From positions 1-64,000 of the forward strand of contig NZ_CAUM01000111.1 of NCBI RefSeq assembly GCF_000350085.1: a stretch of DNA of 64,000 nucleotides, read 5' to 3'. Shown piece after piece: positions 43,472 through 51,294 of this stretch (positions are counted from its first letter, which is position 1; every line of letters starts with the position of its first letter). Source of the DNA: Mesorhizobium metallidurans STM 2683 (GTDB lineage: Bacteria > Pseudomonadota > Alphaproteobacteria > Rhizobiales > Rhizobiaceae). The notes beneath the pieces were generated by a model that worked only from the letters and a program-made list of their open reading frames with translations, did no database searches and was not told the DNA's origin. Position numbers and translations under genes: made by a program.

Positions 43472-44341
43472 ATGGCATCGGTGGCATTTCTCGGTCTTGG
43501 CGTCATGGGCTATCCGATGGCCGGGCATCTCAAGAACAAGGGCGGTCACGACGTCACCGTCTACAACCGCACCAGGGCAAAGGCCGAGCAATGGGTCGGT
43601 CAGCAAGGCGGCAACCTGGCCGCGACGCCGGCCGAGGCGGCCGACGGCAAGGATTTTGTCTTTTCCTGCGTTGGCAATGACGACGATCTGCGCTCGGTGA
43701 CGATCGGCGCCGGCGGCGCCTTCCAGTCGATGAGGAAGGGAGCCATCTTCGTCGACAACACCACGGCATCGGCTGAAGTCGCGCGCGAACTGGCGGAAAA
43801 GGCGCAAGCTAGCGGCTTTTCGTTCCTCGACGCGCCGGTTTCCGGCGGCCAGACTGGCGCCGAGAATGGTGTGCTGACGGTGATGGTTGGCGGCGAACGA
43901 CAGGCATTCGACAAAGCGAAGCCCGTCATCGACGGCTATGCCCGCATGGTCGGGCTGATGGGACCGGCTGGCGCCGGCCAGCTCACCAAGATGATCAACC
44001 AGATCTGCATCGCCGGTCTCGTCCAGGGATTGGCCGAGGGCATCCATTTCGGCAAGAAGGCCGGGCTCGACGTCGAAAAAGTCATCGAGGTGATCTCCAA
44101 GGGCGCCGCCGGCTCGTGGCAGATGGAGAACCGGCACAAGACGATGAATGCCGGCAAATACGATTTCGGCTTCGCCGTCGACTGGATGCGCAAGGATCTC
44201 GGCATCTGCCTGACGGAGGCCGATCGCAACGGCGCCAAGCTGCCGGTGACCGCACTTGTCGACCAGTTCTACAAGGATGTGCAGGCGATGGGCGGCAGGC
44301 GTTGGGATACGTCCTCGTTGCTGGCGCGACTGGAAAAATAG
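43472..44341 (+). CDS. NAD(P)-dependent beta-hydroxyacid dehydrogenase
   Basis: A 289-residue member of the 3-hydroxyisobutyrate dehydrogenase / tartronate semialdehyde reductase family. Rossmann motif FLGLGVMGYPMAGHLKNKG, substrate motif DAPVSGGQTGAENGVLTVMVGG, and catalytic Lys in GAGQLTKMINQICIAG are all present. Which hydroxyacid it uses is not clear. GGAAGGTAAGCCT precedes the ATG at 43472. It is followed closely by the DNA-repair gene. Confidence 0.9.
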   Translation: MASVAFLGLGVMGYPMAGHLKNKGGHDVTVYNRTRAKAEQWVGQQGGNLAATPAEAADGKDFVFSCVGNDDDLRSVTIGAGGAFQSMRKGAIFVDNTTASAEVARELAEKAQASGFSFLDAPVSGGQTGAENGVLTVMVGGERQAFDKAKPVIDGYARMVGLMGPAGAGQLTKMINQICIAGLVQGLAEGIHFGKKAGLDVEKVIEVISKGAAGSWQMENRHKTMNAGKYDFGFAVDWMRKDLGICLTEADRNGAKLPVTALVDQFYKDVQAMGGRRWDTSSLLARLEK

Positions 44342-44352
44342 GTTTTGCGGCA

Positions 44353-45057
44353 ATGGCCCTGCCCGATCCAGGTTGGACCGCGGACGAGATCGTCGCGCAT
44401 CTCAGGACAATCGGCACGGCGGAGAACCGCGCCGGCATGGCACGTTTCGGCATCAACACGGCAACGGCGCTCGGTGTTGGCAATTCCGAACTGCGGCCGC
44501 TCGCACGCAAGCTGAAGCAGAACCACGAGCGCTCGCTGATGCTATGGGAGACCGGCGTTCGCGAAGCGCGGCTGCTGGCGGCCTTCACCGGCGAGCCGAA
44601 GAAAATAACCATCGAGCAATGCCGGTGCTGGGCCGGCGATTTCGATTCCTGGGAAATCGTCGACACCGTCTCGGATCTGTTCGCGGGCACACCGTTCTGG
44701 CGTGAGTTGATAGGGGAATTCGCTGCCGACGAGCGCGAATTCGTCCGCCGCACCGCCTTTGCCATGCTGGCCTGGGCAGCGGTGCATCTGAAGGAGGAGC
44801 CGGACGCGACGTTCGTCTCCCTCCTGCCTTTGATCGAGGTTCACTCAGACGATCCACGCAACTTCGTCAGAAAGGCGGTCAACTGGGCGCTGCGGCAGAT
44901 CGGCAAGCGGTCTCCAGCCTTGCACGCCCCTGCCCTTGTGCTCGCGCAAAGACTGGCCGCTTCCGCGGACAAGACCGCGCGCTGGATCGGCAAGGATGCG
45001 GTGAAGGAACTTTCCGATGCCAAGACGCTTGAACGGCTCTCCGCCAGAAAAGCTTGA
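44353..45057 (+). CDS. DNA alkylation repair protein (AlkD-like)
   Basis: A 234-residue all-helical HEAT-like repeat protein of the AlkC/AlkD DNA glycosylase family, which removes N3- and N7-alkylated purines. Family features include NSELRPLARKLKQNHE near residue 40, WEIVDTVSDLFAGTPFW near residue 100 and NFVRKAVNWALRQIGKR near residue 175. The ATG at 44353 begins 11 bases after the dehydrogenase stop codon. Its end overlaps the start of a truncated acetyltransferase reading frame by 41 bases. Confidence 0.86.
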   Translation: MALPDPGWTADEIVAHLRTIGTAENRAGMARFGINTATALGVGNSELRPLARKLKQNHERSLMLWETGVREARLLAAFTGEPKKITIEQCRCWAGDFDSWEIVDTVSDLFAGTPFWRELIGEFAADEREFVRRTAFAMLAWAAVHLKEEPDATFVSLLPLIEVHSDDPRNFVRKAVNWALRQIGKRSPALHAPALVLAQRLAASADKTARWIGKDAVKELSDAKTLERLSARKA

Positions 45058-45187
45058 CCCTCGCGAGATCGGTTTTAGGGAGGTAACGCCATCGACGCGC
45101 GCCGATTTCGAGACCCTGTTCGAGCAGCCGGGCGGGCCGAAATACTGCTGGTGCATGGCCTGGCGACATTCATGTGATGCGGCTTGA
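45017..45187 (+). pseudogene. GNAT acetyltransferase, N-terminal fragment
   Basis: A 56-residue frame whose first 50 residues look like the start of a GNAT-type acetyltransferase (FREVTPSTRADFETLFEQPG, then PKYCWCMAWR, a motif of that subgroup). Similarity stops at CMAWR, and six unrelated codons lead to TGA at 45185. The catalytic acetyl-CoA-binding part is missing. The break coincides with the beginning of the foreign-looking segment that carries the next gene, so an insertion with loss of the 3' half is the simplest reading. Confidence 0.65.
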
Positions 45188-45202
45188 TAGGGTGCCAACG
45201 TG

Positions 45203-46558
45203 CTACTGGCGTAGGTCGTGAACATCAAGTTCCTTCCACATCCACTCAAAACTGTAAGTAGCCATGGGATGAGTGGGGTCTGGCTGCCTCGCGGTCTGGT
45301 TTTCCAGATATTTGAGCCACTCGGCGAGCTTTTGCCGGCCAGTCGGGATCTTGGCGGCCTGACGCGGTGTTTTGTTCCCCAACATTCCGACCGGCTGATC
45401 GAGAGTGTCCTTGTAATGTCGATCCAGGTATTCGTGAATGACCTGTTCAGCGAGTTCCGGCGGTATCTGCGATGAAGGCGTCTTGCCATCCTTGGCTGGC
45501 CGTTCGGTCATCATTTGCTGCACGGTACGGATTTCTGTGAGGGGTGTCCGGACCAGATCGCCGGCGGCTTGCCGGATCAGGGCCGTTCCCTTTTTCGCCC
45601 GCGCAGCGGAATTGGCGGACAGACACAGGAAGCCGCCTTTCAACTCGACATTGCCCAGCACGCGCAAACCGTCGTCCATTATGGTGTCCAGAGAAAATAT
45701 GCCCGCCTCTTTGGGTCCGTCCTTGCCTTGCGGCATGTATTCCAGCCAGTTCCAGAACCGTGCATTTTCCCGCGACATGCCCGCTATGCCGTTCAACCGG
45801 GCGGCGATGTCCTTTTGCGTCACGCCGGATGCCAAGGGAAAGCGGACATCATGAAATATGAAGTCGTCGCCTTCAGCATTTTGGAGCACCTGCATGTCCA
45901 TCGCCTTGCCAAGGGCGTCGCACATCCATGCAAGCGTGAACATGGACGCCATCGCCCGCAGCTCTTCATCCTTAATGGCGGGCAGCTTTCTTGCATTCTT
46001 TTTGCCGAACACGCCCCGCAAGCCCTCGAACAAGATTTCGGTGGCCTCTCGGGTGAAGGGAAGAACACCTCCGGCAAGAATATTCTTGCCGAGGACAGGC
46101 ACGATCCTTGCCGCGATTTTGTCCCACTGCTTCAACGTCCTGGTGGCGGTACCCTCCCTGACGGTGATCAGTTCGCCGCCGCGCAGAAGATCGCGCGCCA
46201 TAAGCGATTGTCCCGGAACGACGTCGCTTACCTCATACAAGCTCATGGTGGAGGTACGCAGCCCCCTCATATAGGCTCTCGATTGTGCGTTTTCCTTCCA
46301 GCCCCTGCGCTTGAGATACTCATCGACGATGTTGCTGGGTTCGCCCTCGAAATCCTGGGTCAGGAAATCCTCGAAGGCGCAACCCCAAAGGGTCATCGCT
46401 CTGTCGGCACCAAGGATTTCGGCGAGGTCTTCGAATTCCATGTCCCCGTCGGCGAGAATCGGGTTGAAATGATCGTCGAACACTTCTGCGAAACATTCGC
46501 TCCATTCGTCTCGACCGAGGAATTTCATCAGCCCGTTGAGATCATGGCTGGTCGGCAT
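45203..46558 (-). CDS. Hypothetical protein with MbcA/ParS/Xre antitoxin-like C-terminus
   Basis: A 451-residue protein without a recognised N-terminal domain. The first 100 residues are acidic (GRDEWSECFAEVFDDHFNP); the middle is helical. The last 60 residues include VIHEYLDRHYKDTLDQPVGMLGNKTPRQAA followed by GRQKLAEWLKYLENQ, which resembles the C-terminal domain of MbcA/ParS/Xre-type proteins that contains a conserved LxxPxPxLGGxTPxEAA pattern. Base composition is lower in GC than both sides. The start at 46558 (MPTSHDLNGLMKFLG) is chosen over 46678 because the extra 40 residues look non-coding. Not a known toxin partner nearby. Confidence 0.6.
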   Translation of the reverse strand: MPTSHDLNGLMKFLGRDEWSECFAEVFDDHFNPILADGDMEFEDLAEILGADRAMTLWGCAFEDFLTQDFEGEPSNIVDEYLKRRGWKENAQSRAYMRGLRTSTMSLYEVSDVVPGQSLMARDLLRGGELITVREGTATRTLKQWDKIAARIVPVLGKNILAGGVLPFTREATEILFEGLRGVFGKKNARKLPAIKDEELRAMASMFTLAWMCDALGKAMDMQVLQNAEGDDFIFHDVRFPLASGVTQKDIAARLNGIAGMSRENARFWNWLEYMPQGKDGPKEAGIFSLDTIMDDGLRVLGNVELKGGFLCLSANSAARAKKGTALIRQAAGDLVRTPLTEIRTVQQMMTERPAKDGKTPSSQIPPELAEQVIHEYLDRHYKDTLDQPVGMLGNKTPRQAAKIPTGRQKLAEWLKYLENQTARQPDPTHPMATYSFEWMWKELDVHDLRQ

Positions 46559-46678
46559 TGAATTTCTCCAGGCTCTGGCGATATTCGAAGATACGGTTGC
46601 TCTCTCGCATCGCTTGGTAGGGTTTATTCTGCGCTGCTGGGGAGACTGGGCAAGATTTTTTTGGCGATTTCCCAGCAT

Positions 46679-47002
46679 TTCTTCGGGTCGCGTTGCCGCT
46701 TGGCACCGCTCCGTTCTTCAGTGCGGCTGGAAGGCTCAAGGGCGGTTTGGCCCCACCATGAACTTACGTCTCAGATCAGGGCGGCGCTGACAATGGCGCT
46801 GTGCCTTTCCTGCCTAGCCGATGCCTCGGCCGAGACAGCGCACATATTCTGGAAGGATCTGCGCCCCGCCTCTCAGGCCGCCGCCGAAAGCGTCGGATTG
46901 CCGATGATCGCGGCGAAAAATGCCCGATCATGGCGAGACGCTGTCGATCGCGATGGCAATCTGGAGTTTCCTTAACAAAAAGAAGAACTAAGAGACCGGC
47001 GC
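46679..47002. other. 324-base segment right of the foreign-looking gene
   Basis: Contains a 60-codon plus-strand frame (46793-46975, MALCLSCLAD...GNLEFP) with no known domain. It could be the tail of a disrupted gene. No terminal inverted repeats or target-site duplication are visible. Confidence 0.35.
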
Positions 47003-47494
47003 TCAAGCAGCGTTGGCGCCCGATTCCTTATCAAGCACCATATAGTCCAGCGGCATTTCAGTCGTGTATTTGATCTGCTCCATGGCAAAGGACGACGACA
47101 CGTCGCGGATTTCGATCTTGGCGATCAGCCGCTTGTAGAAGGCGTCATAGGCGGCGATGTCGGGCACCACCACGCGCAAGAGATAGTCGACGTCGCCGCT
47201 CATGCGGTAGAACTCGACCACCTCGGGGAATTCCTGGATGACCTCCGAAAAGCGCCGCAGCCATTCATGGCTATGCGAATTGGTACGAATCGACACGAAG
47301 ACGGTGACGCGCACATTGACCTTCTCGTGGTCGAGGATGGCGACGCGCCGCTTGATGACGCCTTCCTCCTCGAGCTTCTGGATGCGCCGCCAGCACGGCG
47401 TCGTCGAGAGCCCGACTTTCTTGGCGACATCGGCGACCGCGAGCGTCGCGTCCTCCTGCAGGAGGCGGAGAATTTTTCTGTCAAGGCGGTCCAT
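47003..47494 (-). CDS. Lrp/AsnC-family transcriptional regulator
   Basis: A 163-residue feast/famine regulator. The N-terminal helix-turn-helix is LDRKILRLLQEDATLAVADVAKKVGLSTTPCWRRIQKLEEEGVI (residues 4-47). The C-terminal RAM domain is about 65-150 (VVEFYRMSGDVDYLLRVVVPDIAAYDAF). The STTPCWRRI recognition helix is the BkdR/Lrp type. AGGGGAG is six bases before the ATG at 47494, and a strong hairpin plus a palindromic repeat lie just upstream. No divergent partner gene is present; targets are unknown. Confidence 0.92.
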   Translation of the reverse strand: MDRLDRKILRLLQEDATLAVADVAKKVGLSTTPCWRRIQKLEEEGVIKRRVAILDHEKVNVRVTVFVSIRTNSHSHEWLRRFSEVIQEFPEVVEFYRMSGDVDYLLRVVVPDIAAYDAFYKRLIAKIEIRDVSSSFAMEQIKYTTEMPLDYMVLDKESGANAA

Positions 47495-47508
47495 CGGGTG
47501 CTCCCCTG

Positions 47509-47586
47509 GTGCCTGTCGCCGGGATAACGACAGGCACAAACAAGAATTCAAAGCGCGTCGAATGCTCCCTTCAACGCGACGCGCTT
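47509..47586. repeat. two-hairpin palindromic repeat upstream of lrp-type gene
   Basis: GTGCCTGTCG (47509-47518) pairs with CGACAGGCAC (47528-47537), and AAGCGCGTCG (47551-47560) with CGACGCGCTT (47577-47586). The linker ACAAACAAGAATTCAAAGCG is almost the same as at 55676-55695, where a second copy lies in the same orientation. The first hairpin borders the ribosome-binding site of the regulator gene. Confidence 0.7.
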
Positions 47587-47683
47587 CGGGGAATAGATTG
47601 GCTATACTCCCTCTTATTTTGGCCTTTCACAAGAAAGAAATTCTGCCAAAAGGCATAAAAGCGAGTGATTTCTTGCTTACACC

Positions 47684-48313
47684 TCAGCCGAGGCGATAGC
47701 GGATTTCCGACCGCAGAAATGGCAGCAAATCCATTTCAAACCAGGGGTTCTTCTTCAGCCAGCCGGTGTTGCGCCATGAGGGGTGCGGCAGCGGCAGTAC
47801 TTTCGGGTTGCCGGGCGCTTCCCAGATCGCCCGCCAGTCCATCACCGTTTCCGTCAGCGAAGGACGCCGTGCAACAGCCATATGCCAGGATTGCGCATAG
47901 ATGCCGATCGTCAGCACGAGGTCGATCCGTGGCATCCGTGCCATCAATGGCGCGCGCCATGCCGGTGCGCATTCACGGCGCGGCGGCAGGTCGCCGCCCT
48001 TGGCATCCTGGCCGGGAAAGCAGAAGCCCATCGGCACGATGGCGAATCTCGAAGTGTCATAGAACTCTTCGCTGCTGACACCGAGCCAGTTCCGCAGCCG
48101 ATCGCCGGAGGCGTCGGTGAACGGCATGCCCGATATATGCACCTTGGTGCCCGGCGCTTGGCTGGCGATCAGGATGCGGGCGCTCGACGAGGGTCTCAGC
48201 ACCGGGCGCGGCTCGTGCGGCAGCGGGCGGCCAATGGGGCTTTCGACGCAGATGCGGCAGGCGCGTACCCTCGTGGTGAAGCGGTCGAGTTCTTCGCTCA
48301 TTCCCGGCTTCAT
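47684..48313 (-). CDS. Uracil-DNA glycosylase family protein
   Basis: A 209-residue member of the uracil-DNA glycosylase superfamily. IASQAPGTKVHISGMPFTDASGDRLRNWLG is the active-site region and LPLPHPSWRNTGWLKKNPWF the C-terminal DNA-contact motif with its histidine. The CRIC near the N-terminus is only a partial cysteine set, so a 4Fe-4S cluster is uncertain. Start may be 48313 or the Met four codons later at 48301. A GST gene ends two bases upstream, so the two are likely co-transcribed. Confidence 0.85.
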   Translation of the reverse strand: MKPGMSEELDRFTTRVRACRICVESPIGRPLPHEPRPVLRPSSSARILIASQAPGTKVHISGMPFTDASGDRLRNWLGVSSEEFYDTSRFAIVPMGFCFPGQDAKGGDLPPRRECAPAWRAPLMARMPRIDLVLTIGIYAQSWHMAVARRPSLTETVMDWRAIWEAPGNPKVLPLPHPSWRNTGWLKKNPWFEMDLLPFLRSEIRYRLG

Positions 48314-48315
48314 TC

Positions 48316-48927
48316 TCAGGCGGCGGCGCTAGGCCGGCCCGAGATCGCCTGATACCAGCGCTGCACGTTGGCACAGTCTTCCGGCACCTTGATGCGCGCC
48401 GGCTTCATGAAGTCGATGGCGATTAGCCCGGTGATGTCGGCGATCGAATAGGCTTCGCCGGCGACAAATTCCCGTTGCGCCAGTTCACCATCGAGCAGCC
48501 TCAGGAACTCAAGGGCTTTCGGCTTGTTGGCCTCGCCCCATTCGGGGATTTGCGGGATTTCCCATTCCTTCATCGCAGGGTGGATGTGCCGAAACGCAGC
48601 GGCGACGCAAACGAGCAGGTTGAGCTCCATGCGCCTTTGCCACATCTCGACCTTGGCCTTGCCAAGCGCGCCGCGTCCGAACAACGCCGGCTCCGGATGC
48701 AGTTCCTCGAAATAGCGGCAGATGGCGCCGGATTCGGTGATGATCGTGCCGTCGTCGAGTTCGAGCACCGGCAGCCGCTGAAGCGGGTTGCGCGAGCTGA
48801 CCGGCTGCTGCCTGTGCTCCAGTGCGCCCATGTCGACGGGCACCAGCGGCACCTCCAGCCCTTTCTCTGCGAGGAAAACGCGAACCCGCCTTGGGTTGGG
48901 GGCGCGGCCGCCGTCAAAGAGCTTCAT
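48316..48927 (-). CDS. Glutathione S-transferase family protein
   Basis: A 203-residue soluble GST. Thioredoxin-like domain at 1-80 (MKLFDGGRAPNPRRVRVFLAEKG, then LPVLELDDGTIITESGAICRYFEE, with the cis-Pro and the E-S glutathione-binding pair). The C-terminal helical domain contains GEAYSIADITGLIAIDFMK, the conserved N-capping motif. Ser or Asn near residue 11 is the likely glutathione activator. Substrate unknown. Precedes the UDG gene. Confidence 0.9.
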   Translation of the reverse strand: MKLFDGGRAPNPRRVRVFLAEKGLEVPLVPVDMGALEHRQQPVSSRNPLQRLPVLELDDGTIITESGAICRYFEELHPEPALFGRGALGKAKVEMWQRRMELNLLVCVAAAFRHIHPAMKEWEIPQIPEWGEANKPKALEFLRLLDGELAQREFVAGEAYSIADITGLIAIDFMKPARIKVPEDCANVQRWYQAISGRPSAAA

Positions 48928-48975
48928 TCCATTCTCCCGGTCTTCTGGCTCGTTGCGACGACTATAGGGTCGTGA

Positions 48976-49593
48976 TCACCAGAAACGAAAAATTTCTCGC
49001 AAGGCATCGCCGATCGAAGCCAGGGTGCCGTGCTTTCTTTCGACTACTTTTCGATCGTGGCTCTCGCGCCAATCATGCGGCTCGTCGAAAGTGCCGGCCC
49101 AGATGCCGGCCTTGCCGCTGCGTGCGGCAGCCTCCTCGATCTCGAAATCGCCGTAGGCGATCGCCCAGCCGGCCTCGACCTGGGCGCGATTGAGATCCTT
49201 GCCGCCGGCCTTGCAATCGCCGAGCAGCCTTCCGTAGCGGTCGCGCTGCCAGCCGGTGCAGGAGACGGGTTTGCCTGATATCAGCCGCACCAGCGACTGC
49301 CGCGCCAGCTTGCCGCAAGGATAGTCGGCACCGTCCCTGCGGCAGATTTGCGAATATTCCGGCGCATCGATGCCGCGCATGCGGATGCGCTCCGTACCGA
49401 GCGTGATCGTATCGCCGTCATTGACGACCGCTGCCCCTTCCGTCTTGCGCGTCTCGATCCGGTCAAGGCGCGCGGCCAGGAGGATCAGCAGGCCAAGGGC
49501 AATGACGGTCAGCGCGTAGTCGACCAGCCTGCGCCACAGGCTTCGCGGCCGCGGCGGAGCGTACCGCGGTCTTCGCGACCACGAACGGCTCAT
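48976..49593 (-). CDS. Thermonuclease-family protein, membrane-anchored
   Basis: A 205-residue staphylococcal-nuclease-like protein. An Arg-rich N-terminus and a transmembrane helix (VDYALTVIALGLLILLAARL, about 25-44) anchor it. The SNase domain (about 57-165) shows VNDGDTITLGTERIRMRGIDAPE and DRYGRLLGDC, which carry the Asp, Arg and Glu equivalents. Four cysteines (QICRRDGADYPCG, VSCTGW, GDCKAG) suggest an exported domain. Probably secreted-side nuclease. Divergent from the sensor kinase gene. Confidence 0.87.
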   Translation of the reverse strand: MSRSWSRRPRYAPPRPRSLWRRLVDYALTVIALGLLILLAARLDRIETRKTEGAAVVNDGDTITLGTERIRMRGIDAPEYSQICRRDGADYPCGKLARQSLVRLISGKPVSCTGWQRDRYGRLLGDCKAGGKDLNRAQVEAGWAIAYGDFEIEEAAARSGKAGIWAGTFDEPHDWRESHDRKVVERKHGTLASIGDALREIFRFW

Positions 49594-49667
49594 ATGGCAA
49601 ACCGTTGGTTAATCATTCGAACGTAGCTTAACAATTTGAAACCGCTGGCCGCAAAATTGAAGTCTCC

Positions 49668-51188
49668 ATGCCCTTGCAACGCTCGACCACAGCGGACAAG
49701 TTTATTGTGGACCGCAGGAAACGCCATCGCAACAGCGATGTCGCGCGCGCGGTGCGCAAGACGCGCGACCGTCTTTCGCAGCAGGCGGGCAATCCCGATT
49801 TCGATCGCGAGCTTCTGAAACTCCACGCCCGTTCGATGATCGGCAGCGCGATCGTCGTTCCGCTTCTCGTTCTGGCGGTCGCCGCGGCCGGTCTGTTTGC
49901 CGGGATGGGCAAGGAGATCGGCGTCTGGGCACTCTTCATGCTCATCTGCTACGCCATCGTTGCATTCATGGCCGGGCGCGTCGACCGCACGGAAGCAGCC
50001 GAAGTCAACCCGCTGCAAACGCGCAGGGATTTCCTGATCGGCCATTTCCTTTGCGGTCTCGGCTGGACCTGGTTCGCCTGGCTCGGTTGCGACGTCTGCC
50101 GGCTCGACCAGTTCCATCTGGTCAAGGCGGTCGTGCTGCTGCTCGCCATGGCGGCGACGGCGATCACGGCCTCGTCGCTGCGCGGCGCGCTGCTGGCGAC
50201 CTTCGCCATTCCGGTGGCGGTTTATGCCTATGCCGGTGCAAGGCTGTGGACGCCGGTCGAACTGATCATGGCCGGCTTGCTGATCGTCTCGCTGCCCTTC
50301 TTCGCTTATGTGGCGCGCCATCTCAATCGCGCGTCCCTGATGCTGCTGTCTTTCCGCTCCGAAAAGGATGCGCTTGTCGCCGAGGTGGAGACGGCGAAGT
50401 CGATGTCGGACGAAGCGCGGCGGCGGGCGGAAGACGCCAATCTGGCAAAATCGCGGTTTCTGGCATCGATGAGCCATGAGCTCAGGACGCCGCTCAATGC
50501 CATTCTCGGTTTTTCCGAGGTGATGTCGAACGAGGTGCTCGGACCGATGAGCAATCCCACCTATCGCGACTACGCTCGCGACGTCCATGAATCCGGCCAG
50601 CATCTGCTCGACCTGATCAACGAAATCCTCGACCTGTCGCGCATCGAAGCTGGCCGCTACCAGCTCAACGAGGAGCCGATGATGCTGCTTTCCGTCGTCG
50701 AGGATTGCTGCCACATGATGGAGCTGAAGGCGCGCAACAAGGATATCCGCATCGTCCAGGATTTCGAAAGCGCCCTGCCGCGCCTGCTCGCCGACGAGCG
50801 CGCGGTGAGGCAGATCGCGCTCAACCTCTTGTCCAACGCCATCAAGTTTACCGCGACCGGCGGCGAGATCCGCGTGCGCGTCGGCTGGACGGCTGGCGGT
50901 GGGCAATACCTCTCCGTTAGGGACAATGGCCCTGGCATACCGGAAGACGAGATTCCGGTCGTGTTGTCCGCCTTCGGCCAGGGCTCGATCGCCATCAAGA
51001 GCGCCGAACAGGGCACCGGGCTTGGCCTTCCGATCGTGCAGGGCCTGCTCGCCATGCATGGCGGCGAATTCGAACTCCATTCCAAACTGCGCGAAGGTAC
51101 CGAGGCGATCGCCATCTTCCCGCTGAGCCGGGTGATGGAGGAATTGCCGGCGCTGCCGACCAAGGCGGTTGCCGCACGCCGGCGTTGA
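49668..51188 (+). CDS. Membrane sensor histidine kinase (PleC/DivJ-type core)
   Basis: A 506-residue kinase. Two N-terminal helices (about 58-80, 87-102) and four more (about 125-220) form a membrane sensor, followed by a coiled coil (230-260). The HisKA box FLASMSHELRTPLNAILGFSEVMSNEVLG carries phospho-acceptor H270, as in the PleC/DivJ family. The HATPase domain contains NLLSNAIKFTATGGEI, then DNGPGIPEDEIP and GTGLGLPIVQGLLAMHGG. No receiver or cognate regulator is adjacent. The partner may be DivK or similar; that is inference. Confidence 0.9.
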   Translation: MPLQRSTTADKFIVDRRKRHRNSDVARAVRKTRDRLSQQAGNPDFDRELLKLHARSMIGSAIVVPLLVLAVAAAGLFAGMGKEIGVWALFMLICYAIVAFMAGRVDRTEAAEVNPLQTRRDFLIGHFLCGLGWTWFAWLGCDVCRLDQFHLVKAVVLLLAMAATAITASSLRGALLATFAIPVAVYAYAGARLWTPVELIMAGLLIVSLPFFAYVARHLNRASLMLLSFRSEKDALVAEVETAKSMSDEARRRAEDANLAKSRFLASMSHELRTPLNAILGFSEVMSNEVLGPMSNPTYRDYARDVHESGQHLLDLINEILDLSRIEAGRYQLNEEPMMLLSVVEDCCHMMELKARNKDIRIVQDFESALPRLLADERAVRQIALNLLSNAIKFTATGGEIRVRVGWTAGGGQYLSVRDNGPGIPEDEIPVVLSAFGQGSIAIKSAEQGTGLGLPIVQGLLAMHGGEFELHSKLREGTEAIAIFPLSRVMEELPALPTKAVAARRR

Positions 51189-51194
51189 GGGCTA

Positions 51195-51294
51195 CTGCAT
51201 CGGCCGGAAAATCGGATCGATTTTCCGGCCGATGCAGCAAATTTAAAGTGTTAGAGCGTCCTTTGTGCGTCCAATTGGACGCACGGCGCTCTAA
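51195..51294. repeat. composite palindromic repeat, copy 2 (inverted)
   Basis: A perfect 20-bp stem (51195-51214 with 51218-51237, loop GAT) is followed by TTAGAGCG (51251-51258) pairing with CGCTCTAA (51287-51294) around GTGCGTCC-AATT-GGACGCAC. The second hairpin is the reverse orientation of 20417-20460. It lies between convergent genes and could serve as a terminator. Confidence 0.78.

Noticed and set aside
46793..46975. 60-codon plus-strand frame ending GNLEFP
   Set aside because: Too short and unrecognised; described only as part of the intergenic segment.
49590..51080. Long minus-strand frame opposite the sensor kinase
   Set aside because: Low-complexity Arg/Gly/His-rich translation typical of a shadow; kinase motifs on the plus strand are complete.
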